A stretch of 64,000 nt of DNA from Balamuthia mandrillaris (lineage: Eukaryota > Discosea > Longamoebia > Balamuthiidae): contig JAVKOQ010000114.1 of assembly GCA_031835245.1 (NCBI GenBank), positions 62,001 to 126,000 on the forward strand, read 5' to 3'. A model generated the notes under the pieces. The model saw nothing but the letters and a program-made list of their open reading frames with translations. It had not been told where the DNA came from and searched no databases. Of the stretch, positions 33,293 through 43,100 are shown one piece after another; positions within the stretch are counted from its first letter, which is position 1, and the number at the start of each line of letters is the position of its first letter. Made by a program: the position numbers and the translations under genes.

Positions 33293-34156
33293 TTACAATA
33301 AGAATAGACTCCGCAATGTGTTGGCAGCAGAGCCATCATCCCCGTCCTCTGCTCCATCATCACCGGAGCTGCTGTTCGAAGAGTTCGAGCCATCTTCATC
33401 TTCCGCAGAGGAGCTGGAGGGATTTGCTTCCTCCTTGGTGAAGCCTTCCACCGCGATTGCAAAGACTTGCTCCCACTTGGGCGTTATCAGATCCCTCTTG
33501 GAGGGTTCGTCGGGGTCAAAAGACACAAAGTCCCAACCGAGAAAGACCAGATGGCCCTCTCCTCGGCTCACCGACATCACCGTGCAAGCGGTATTAATCG
33601 TGTAATAGCAGACTTGATTGACTGTTCCAATAAACACGAACTCGCTCGCACGGAGAGCTTCCAACGTTTCAGGAGCGGACTCAAAGGGAGTGCCCGCGGC
33701 ATCTGGAGTCTTGGCAGAGTTGAGGTCCCATGTGATCGTTGGCGCCGTCCATCCAAGCTGGAAAGTCTGGTTGCAGAGGACAGATGAAGAGCTCCACACG
33801 ATGACTCCTCCTTCCTCCATGAAAGTGTTGAGTGCTTGGGTCACCACCTCGGAGAACCCGCTTACGACCATGCCTGGGTTCACTGTTGGAAAGACAAAGA
33901 CAGAAACGGAGGACAGGACTTGCGACCAGGTTTCTTCGTCCTCCACGGAGTCCACGGTGGAGATGGTATGTTCCCCGTCCTCCAAGAGTCGCGCCATGAG
34001 GGCTCCTCCCCCTTCGTAGCCCTCATAGGAGTCGGTCGGCTCCTCCATCTTCTGGTTGGTGAGAAGGGGGTCGGCAAGGAGACCCACCCTCAAACCCCTC
34101 ACTGCTCCGAACAGGAGGACTGCCAGCAGAACCAAGAGCACAGTCGCGCGTGTCAT
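33293..34156 (-). CDS. Secreted protein, possibly glutamine-amidotransferase-like fold
   Basis: Single exon, 287 aa from ATG 34156; an upstream in-frame ATG at 34246 would mask the clear signal peptide (MTRATVLLVLLAVLLFGAVRG), so I chose 34156. The mature part begins with a strand LRVGLLAD, has VSVFVFPTVNPG, a helix and EEGGVIVWSS, then ends with GHLVFLGWDFVSFDPDE: alternating strands and helices as in class I amidotransferase/ThuA-like folds, but I see no confident catalytic triad. A Ser/Asn/Asp-rich linker follows and the C-terminus is only weakly hydrophobic. It sits tail to tail with receptor 1 (79 bp) and upstream of receptor 2. Function unknown. Confidence 0.7.
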   Translation of the reverse strand: MTRATVLLVLLAVLLFGAVRGLRVGLLADPLLTNQKMEEPTDSYEGYEGGGALMARLLEDGEHTISTVDSVEDEETWSQVLSSVSVFVFPTVNPGMVVSGFSEVVTQALNTFMEEGGVIVWSSSSVLCNQTFQLGWTAPTITWDLNSAKTPDAAGTPFESAPETLEALRASEFVFIGTVNQVCYYTINTACTVMSVSRGEGHLVFLGWDFVSFDPDEPSKRDLITPKWEQVFAIAVEGFTKEEANPSSSSAEDEDGSNSSNSSSGDDGAEDGDDGSAANTLRSLFLL

Positions 34157-34758
34157 CCGATGTTTTATGTTCGTGTGTGTGACGAGAGAGAACAAAGAGA
34201 AGAGGGCCGATGAGGAGAAGAGAGAGGGCTTGTGTTTCGTAGGCAAAGAAAATTGTTGAAAATGAACAACATGATGAGGAGCGGCCGGATAGCCACTGTA
34301 ATTGTGGAGAGTTAATTCATTGGGGTATCGGGACCTTGCTATTTGTATGCAGGTGGAGTCAACGAGTCAAAACAAACCGGAACGTTGTTCGCACTACAAA
34401 ACATACCTGTGGGTTCAAAAAGGCAACGAAATGCATGGCCTCAGGATTGCCTGAGGAAGCGAAGGAAGAAGACAAACAAGGAAGATGACGAGCTAGGTGT
34501 AAAGGACCCAATTCAAACTTGTGTTGGTGGGGATCAGATATCTCCTCCTCGTCGTTTTTGCGGTAAACCTCCTTCACCAACACGCGACAAAGTTTATAAC
34601 GTGCGGAAACGCAACAACCCTTTTCGAACCCAGCAATCCAAGGGATCGCATCGCTTTCCTGTTTAAGCAACAATAGCGCCATTTGGGCAGGAAAGGCGCC
34701 TTTTCGATGGATAGCGGAAAAAAAGTCAAAAACGAAAGTGGAACTTTGAACGCAGAGA
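34157..34758. other. Intergenic region before receptor 2
   Basis: 602 bp between diverging genes. Open frames exist on both strands, but none has a family-like sequence or splice support; presumed promoter region. Confidence 0.4.
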
Positions 34759-34862
34759 ATGGTGCGCCGCCTGGTCCTGACTTGCCTCGCAATTCTTTGT
34801 GTGGTCTCCATGAACAATCTCGGGACATGTATCGGCTCTCACTCACTCACTCACTCACTCAC

Positions 34863-34915
<53 letters not shown>

Positions 34916-37900
34916 CGGGTATCCCCTTCTGCTTTTCTTATTTTGGGGTGCGTACGGATAACAATAGTGGCTGTCGATGTCCATGTCGATGAGTCCTCGT
35001 TATGTGAGACTAGATGTTCTTTCTTAGGCGTTCCCTTTCACACTATCGAGCAGTCTAAGGGTACCTGTTTTGTTGTCTCTGCCCCTTTCTCCTCTCTTCC
35101 TTCTCTCGCTCTCTCGCTTCCAAGTGTACGCAATGGATACTAAAAAACCAAAACTGAGAACAGAGGCTGTCAAAGCGAACGATATTTTCAGAGTCTTGCT
35201 AGCTGCCGGTTCATATAACTTTCCGACAGACTTCAACGTGGATGCTCAGCCGAACTATTTCTATATCATGTACGGTTGACCTCTTTTGCGTTCTTTCCTC
35301 CGGTGCTTGATAGCGTTTAGTCGTTGCTTATGCCATCGTTTTCTCCTGCACACTCTGATATATCTCTTCTATGCTCTCTTTGGGTTAACAAAGCGGGTCA
35401 GGAATAAACGAAACAACCCTTACAGGAGCAATACCATTTTACACTGTTGACACAACTCTCAAAGACCTCACAATAGAGCCCAGCGAGAGCATCGGCATTG
35501 GAGGAGAACTCGCGCTCGAACGAGTTCACTTGAAGCACTTTCCTATCCAACAAGTGGGAAACCTAAACACTGCTAATGTGATCATCTCGGACAGCCCGAC
35601 TGGAGCAGGTACACTTGTACAGAGAGTGCACCACGAATCCCTCTCTTAAGCTCGTAGCTTTTTCATGACAGTACATTTCTTGGGAGAAGAATGGCGTTCT
35701 TACGATGACTTTATGGTAGAAAACACCGAAGACGGTTTGACCCATCTCCCTCTCTTTCTCTCGCTGACTTTCCTGCTCCTCTCCCTGTTTCTTTTTCTCC
35801 CCATCCGTTCTTCATGGCCTATTGCCTCTTCTCCTTGTCATCCTTCCTCGCCACAATCTGCACCATCGGCTCCTGCATCTTCTTGCTTCTGTTCTGCTGT
35901 TGCTTCTGTTGTTTAACGTGCGGCGAAAACAAATAGTGGCTATACTGGTCGAAAGTTGGGCAGTGTGGCGGCAAATCGGCCGTGCGACCTTGCGTGCAGC
36001 TTCTCCGCTGGCCGTGTTGTTGTTGGGAACCTGGGAGTGTGGCGAGGATGTTACCTTTGAGAACAACGACAACGGTATCTCTCTCTTTCTCCCTCTCTCT
36101 CCTGCTCCTCCCATGGCTGGAAACGGCACTCTTACAACATACCTTTCCTCCAAGCGGTGTGGGTTGTTCAGGAGGGGGTTTGGAATCAGTGGGGAGAAGT
36201 GCTCTTCAAGGGCAACCAGAACCGGTTTTATTCCTACATGGGTGAATTGGGGACTGTAAATGGCAGTGAACTGGGTAAGTTCTTCAACCGGGTGGTAGTT
36301 TACTTGTTCTGTTATATAGGTCCTCATGCTTTGGGCTTGCTTTTTCTTTCCAAAGTGTACGTCCACAACGCCACATGGAACAGCTACTCTCCAGTTGAGT
36401 TCCTGGATAACGATGTATCATCAAAAGGTGTGCATCTCTTCTCTTCCAGCTCATTCGTCTCGTTCAACTTCACTTACTGTTACCGGATCTCTTTTAAACT
36501 TGCACAACAAAGCCCCTGTGAAACTGGTGGCCCATTCTTTTGTGCTTTCGACCTTCACCATTGAAAACGACTTTGGGCGCCGCCTGCCCCTCTTCTCCTG
36601 CGAGGATTCCTACCTGGTTGCTGCGGAGAGCTGCACCATCGAGTGTGGCTGCACGCGTCGCCCGACCATCTCCATGAAGGCTCCTAATAACTACATTAGA
36701 AACAAGGAAGGAGCTCTTCTTGTTAACCCATCGGGCAACATTACCGTTCTCCTCCAGTCCTCCGCAGTGCTAACCAGCCCCCTGACCGTCCGCTTCACGG
36801 TGGAGGATCCGAGAGAGGGAGGCGAGTCTTGGGTGGAGCCAAACACCGTGGACCTGCCCATGTACTCTAGCCACAGGGAGGTACAGCTCTCCGTTTGGGG
36901 GTTTAGCGAAGGACAACAGTTCGGCCTGTCCCTCCGGCCATACTTGAAGGATGAGGTCATCCAGGAGCCTGATTACATCATAGCTCATGAAGCATCACGT
37001 TTGGAACTGATCTACATCGCAGGGGGTGTTGCCCTTCCGAGCCTAGCGGTAGTATTTCCCTCCTTGCTGCCCAACTTTGTGGCCGTTCCTCTCTCTAAGG
37101 AGGGGAACGCCCCCGAACCTGCTTCGGTAAGCTCCAACTTTCAGAGGTTGGTGGAAGTGGATCCGCTCAACGCGAATGCGCACGTGAAGAGCCAACCGCT
37201 CCTCGAGTTAGCATGGGGCTCTTCTGCTTCCCTCGACGGAGTTTACACCTACTCCACCACCTTCACCCTCGATGGCGCCCCTGCCTCAACATCCGTTCGG
37301 CTGCTGTTCAGCCCGGCGGCTGCCGGGGAAGAAGTGGTCGTCAGGGACCAGACCGCTGTTCCTTTCCAGATGGACAGCCTGAAATGGACGCTGGAGGTGG
37401 AAGACTGGCCCTTTGGCGCTTCAACCAACAAGCTCCTGCTGGAGACTACTCTGGTGACTGGAGCAGAGAAGTGGGTTGATGTGGATGTCCGAGCTCCCAC
37501 TCCCCTGAAAAAAGCCACTGATGATGAAGATGGAGAAGAGGAGAACTCCGAGGACTCCCACTTTGGCCCAGATAAAAGACGACGGTCCACTGGCGACTCC
37601 CGGCATTTGCTGGAATGGAAGCTGACCGCTGAGGACAGCACCTCCTCCTTCCGAGCGTTGTCTTGGGCTTGGGTGGACGGCAACCTCACCGCAGCTGAGC
37701 CTGTGGAGGTCCAACTGGAGCTTTCAGAGGCCGCAAAGAGCCAGGTCATCGTCTCCTTCCTTCTGCCTCATTTCACGACCTCATTGAGCTACGATCCTGA
37801 CCTTTCGGTAACGTTCGGCTCCGAGTCTGGAGATGGAGAAGACGGAGGAGGGGATGATGCTTTATGGTGGAAAATCCTCGTCCCAGTGTTGTGCGTGTTG

Positions 37901-37999
37901 ATGGTGCTGATCGTGGGCGGTATCATCGTGGCAGTCATATGGAGGGGCAAGTTGAACGAAAAGAAGAGAAAGAATAGAGGAGGTTCTGTCAACTTTTAA
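34759..37999 (+). CDS. Type I surface receptor, beta-helix/DLWWK family, member 2
   Basis: First exons 34759-34828, 34968-35060 and 35125-35269 join in phase; further short exons run to about 36400 and the last exon ends at TAA 37997-37999. The signal peptide (MVRRLVLTCLAILCVVSM) is followed by a CETRCSFLG motif, short beta-helix-like exons, a Cys cluster (SCTIECGC), a long beta-rich region, the module core SLKWTLEVEDWPFG, an insertion with a basic RRRST patch, SWAWVDGNL, FTTSLSYDPDLSV, an acidic linker, ALWWKILVPVLC, a TM helix and a short basic tail (RGKLNEKKRKNRGG). It is the most divergent of the four. Intron 1 has an ACTC/CT repeat. Function inferred as cell-surface recognition or adhesion only. 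Confidence 0.78.
34843..34912 (+). repeat. (ACTC)n then (CT)n in receptor 2 intron 1
   Basis: About six ACTC units pass directly into a CT run of roughly 45 bp, an interface suggesting one repeat grew out of the other. Confidence 0.9.
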
Positions 38000-38189
38000 A
38001 ACAATAGTAAACAGAGAAATGCTCAAAGGAGAGAAGCGACTTACAAGGAGAAGAAGGAAAGAAAGACCCTGCTTTCTACCAATTTCCTTGCTCTTAAAGT
38101 TTTTCGGTTATTGCTGCGAATAGAAACGCATCCATCTTGCAGGGCCTCACAATAAAAATAACAGAGGCCTGGATTAACGTCCGCAGAGG

Positions 38190-38414
38190 ATGGAGGTCTC
38201 CGTCAGGCATTCTGAGGAGACAACAAAGGAGGTCTTCGTCTCCTTCCTCCTGCCCTACTTCAACGAGACGCTGCGTTACGATCCAGACCTAACCGGTTAC
38301 CTTACCGTTCATTTCAACGAGGTGAAGCACGCCGGCGATAAGAGCTCTGCGTTGTGGAGACAACAAGGTCGGAGTCATCTCCGGTGCTGGCGTAGTTCGA
38401 TACTAGCCTTCTAA
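38190..38414 (+). pseudogene. Broken 3' fragment of a receptor-family gene
   Basis: Just after receptor 2, a 74-codon reading frame contains VFVSFLLPYFNETLRYDPDL, which matches the end of the family module (receptor 2: VSFLLPHFTTSLSYDPDL). Past this point similarity fades: a SALWRQQ stretch stands where ALWWK and the TM helix should be, and the frame stops without a membrane segment. There is no upstream signal peptide or Cys cluster. It is best read as a decayed partial duplication of the neighbouring gene's 3' end. Confidence 0.72.
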
Positions 38415-38469
38415 GCTGTATGTGATCTTAAACAGTTAAAAAAAGGATACAAATAAATGTACCATAAGC

Positions 38470-38999
38470 TCATTTTTCAGTTTGTTGTTGATCCAATAGT
38501 TGGAATAGAGGCTCAAATATGCTTCGTGGAAAGAGTTCTTTGACATCTCCTTTACGTAAAGAATCTAATAACAATCGCTGAAGAGTTGCTCTTGAAGCAG
38601 GGCTGTCACTGAGTCGATGTATTCTGTTGCATAAACAAAATATGTGAGACAAATCTCAACAAATACCCAAAAAATTAAAAGTAATAAAGATTTGAAAGAA
38701 GAAAGAGCAAAGACGAAACGAACACAAAATACAATGGACGGAAAATGTTCTCAAAGATATACCTGCAAAGTTCTTTGAGGTGCTCAAGCTCCATCATGCC
38801 CAAAACCTCCTCATCACTGTCCGAAAAGCGGGCTATGTGCAACAAATATCGTGACCAGGCGATGTGAGTAGTATAAAAACTAAGGTGCTTATTCTTGTAA
38901 CGCGTCTTCCAAGGTATCGTTGGATCCAGAATTACTCTCGGCAGTCCAAATCTTTGGACGTAGAGATGCTTCCAAAATGTCTAAAGGAGAGGGAGCGAA

Positions 39000-39041
<42 letters not shown>

Positions 39042-39056
39042 GAGGGCAAGGGACAA

Positions 39057-39088
<32 letters not shown>

Positions 39089-39153
39089 AGAAGAACAACA
39101 ACAAGAAGAAGAAGAAGAAGAAGAAGAACAAGGACAACAACAACAAGAACAAG

Positions 39154-39197
<44 letters not shown>

Positions 39198-39208
39198 GAA
39201 CAAGAACA

Positions 39209-39283
<75 letters not shown>

Positions 39284-39371
39284 GAAAGAAGAAGAAGAAG
39301 AAGAAGAACAAGAACAAGAACAAGAACAAGAACAAGAAGAAGAAGAAGAAGAAGAAGAAGAAGAAGAAGAA

Positions 39372-39403
<32 letters not shown>

Positions 39404-40127
39404 AGAACAAGAAGAACAGGACACAAACAAAGTGGATAGTGTAGAAAATTTCAAACAAACCTCATCTTGGAGCATAGAATAAATTTGTTTACAGGTTTGA
39501 GAATATCTGGCGATGTCGTCCAACGGCAAATAAGCAGAATAGTTGAGTACGATTTCTGGAGGTAGAACACTCCAAAAACTTTCTTGCTCAACATCTATTC
39601 TCACTTTCTTTTGCGCTCGTGCTTCTTCTTCTCCTGCTTCTCCAGCGTCAACTTCTTTTTCCTTTTCCTTTTCTCCTTCTTCTTTTTCTTTGCCTTTGCT
39701 TCGTCGTTCCTCTTCGTTGTCTCTCTTTCGTTTCTTTTCGTAGTGCCCTTCTTCTCTTTCGGCTTCCTCTTCTTCTTGCTTCTTTTGCTTTTCCATTGCC
39801 TCTTCTTTCTCTCTTTCTTCCTGCTCTATTTCCATCGACCTCTTTTTGTGCTTGTATTTGACCCATCCTGCCTCAAATCTTCCTGGAACCACTGGTTTGT
39901 CGTCTGTCCAACGGTCATCGTTGATAATGGTTGGAAAGGTGAATGGAAGAATGGGTCGCTTGTGGCGAGCATCTCGCAGCCATCGTTCCACAGCCATGCA
40001 TCTCTTGGCTACTCGTTCTTCTAGTGGAAGGTTGGCTAAAGCAGGATGAGTACCTTTGACCTTTTGAGTTTTATTCTATTTAATTTTTTAAAGAAGGAAG
40101 AACGAAGAAGAAAAAGAAAAAGAAGAA

Positions 40128-40158
<31 letters not shown>

Positions 40159-43100
40159 AAGAACAAGAAGAAGAACAAGAACAAGAACAAGAAGAAGAAG
40201 AAGAACAAGAACAAGAACAAGAACAAGAACAAGAAGAAGAACAAGAACAAGAACAAGAACAAGAACAAGAACAAGAACAAGAACAAGAACAAGAACAAGA
40301 AGAAGAAGAAGAAGAAGAAGAAGAAGAACAAGAAGAAGAACAAGAACAAGAAGCAAAAATGGTAGATATCCCACCCCACGACCATAAACTTCCCACCCCA
40401 CCGATAAAAATTCCACCCCTCAGGTAAAAGTCCCAACCTATTAGGGTGACATGAATTATGAGTAACTCTATCGTTACATTGCTACTGTGTTTCTCTTTGC
40501 TTGGCGAGAGGAATAACCGTTGTAAAAGAAACTGTCAGGAATTGAAAGCATGCTGTATCCTTGGTCAACGGTTATTCCTCTCACCATTCTTGCCCGCCAT
40601 ACTTTTCTTTTTGTTCCCGCCTTTTTTTTTCAATAACGTTACCGTTACTTTTTCTTGGGTTGTAAAAAGGTCTTCTTCTTTAACTTTTTTCTTTCAACTA
40701 GAAACAGCTACACACAACCATCACACACCTTTTTTGTTTGTTTGGCTTTTTGTTTTTTCCTTTTTTTTTTTCTAATTATGGAAGCGAAGAAAAAAAGATT
40801 TGCCGAGATTTACGGGTGGATTTTTGAACGAAAGGTTCCATTGCAGCAGCTTTCACGGTTGTACAATGGTGGAGAGGATGCTCCGACCTTTTATCGAGTC
40901 CAATGGAGATCAACTCGTGGGCTTACAAAGCGAACAGGAGTGAAGGTGCTTAGTAATCCGCGGACCACCCTTGAAGGAGTGAAAGGGTTGGTGGCGCCTA
41001 AAGTCAAGAAGGTGAAGAATGGGGTCCTTGAGGTTGCACTCAGCGAGAATCTTCACTGCTCTGGCGGCTTTGCCTGTGCTCCTCCTGCAAGAGGAAAGAA
41101 GAACAAAAAACTAAAGGACTGTGAAGTACAAAGCCGTTGGGTGGTGTTTAGAGATGAGCTAAACACTGCCTACATCTACATCCAGAAGGAAGCCCAAAGC
41201 CACGGACCGGGGTTTTGCGCGCCTTCCGCTTTGCCTATGACACCTGCGCTTCGGCAGTGGCTCCGCCAGATGGATGGGCAAGGAACAAAAGAAGACGGAA
41301 TGAATGGGAGAGGAGGAGCAATGACGGCGCACGAGCTGCAACGAATGTTGCTGGGGGGCGCTTGTGAGCTGGTCAAGGATGCTCGGGATGTACCCACTGT
41401 GCAGGAGATTGCCACTGTAATCCACAACGGAAGGAAAAAACTGCGAATCGGCAAGAAAGGGCAAACCAGAGCAGAAGCCCTCCAAGCGGCCTTGAATCGG
41501 CCAGAACTGGCTTCTACTATCCTTTTCCCACCTTTGGAGAGCCGTGAAACGTACATCCTTGATCGCACGGCGGCCCGTCGGCCATGGATGATTTTTCTGA
41601 TCGCGCCTTATGCAGTCACTGTGCTTCAGCGATGGGGTAAGGATGTAGTCGGCCTGGACAGCATCTACAAGCTATCCAAGTCACATCCCCCCGTTTGGGC
41701 ACTGGTGGTGCAAGATGACTTGGGACGGAGCTGGCCTGTTGCCTTCGCTGTTGCTAGCAAGGAACGAGCAGCAGTTGTGCGCTTTTTCCTTTCGTCTGTT
41801 CGTCACTTTTTTGAGACACAGACGACAACGATCTACTCCCCAAAACCTACGTGGCAACCCTTCGTAATGATCGACAAAGACAAGGTGGAGCGTAACGGGG
41901 CGACAAGTGCTGGCTTTCAGGTGGTGTTGTGTGACTTTCATGCACAACAACTGTGGAGAAAAAAAGTTGCGCAGTATGGTTTGTTCTCTCTCTTTCATGC
42001 ATCTGCTCTCTCCCTCTCGTTGTTGCTCATACAAGTAGAAACTAACAATAATACCAAACAACAAGGGAAGGATGATGGAAGTGTATTGGGTTTGTTAAAA
42101 AGACTGCAACATGCCATGACAGAAGATGCAGAGGAAGAACCAACAAAAGTGTTGAAGAACTATTGCCAAAAAAAGAGGATTACCCGTTTTTGGCAGTACT
42201 TTGACAAGAACTGGCTTTCTCCTCCATGGGCATCAACGTGGAAAAGCATTGATCGTCCTGGGTACCGAGAGGGCTTGTGGAATACCAACAATGCAACAGA
42301 GACGATCTTTCGTAGCATTCTTCGTGATTTCCCCTGCAAAGGCACCAAAGGGGATCACAACTTGGTCTTAACGCTAGCAGACAATGTGTTTCGCCGCTAC
42401 AATGTGGAGCTCAACCGCATCGATGTACTACAGCAACGCCCAAGCCTTGGTGTTTGCCGGCTTTGGAGGAGATATCAAGAGGGATTGCGGCTGGCACAGC
42501 ACCAACAGAGTGAGAAACAGAAAGAAAAAGAAGAAATAGAGAATGGCAGCAAAAACGATGACAACACCAACGACAGAGAGGAAAAAGAGGTAGAAGAAGG
42601 ATTGAACGCACATTTTGTAGAGCTTGCTGACGGCGTTTTCAAATGGAATGAGTACGACGTGACTATAGAATTGCCTTCATGCACCTGTCCTTACTTTCGG
42701 TATTATGGTAGGAGGTGCAAACACGTTTTTGGACTTGCTGCTCATCTACAGAAAACATTTTCAGATCAGACCCTTTTAGAGCTTGGGCTGAAAAGACAAA
42801 CAAGACGCACCAACAGCAGCACCTCACAAGTGGCAAGAATAGTTGAAGATGACATCGTTGAAGCAGATGATACTGACTCCCTGGAGCAACGTGTAGCGCC
42901 TGTTACCCTTGATGATGAAGATGTGGATGGAGAGGAGGGAGATGAACAGGACGAGGAACAGCAGGCGCTGCTACTGTTGGAGGAGCCATCGATGGATGAA
43001 CTTGGTGAGGACGACGGCGGAGATCTTGAGGAAGAAACTTCTGAAGGAGAAGAACACAACAATAAGAAAGAAGAGAAGGAGGAGAAGGAGGAGAAGGAGG

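Noticed and set aside
34359-34817. 152-codon - strand frame upstream of receptor 2
   Set aside because: Antisense to the receptor 2 first exon and promoter, no family-like motifs and no splice support.
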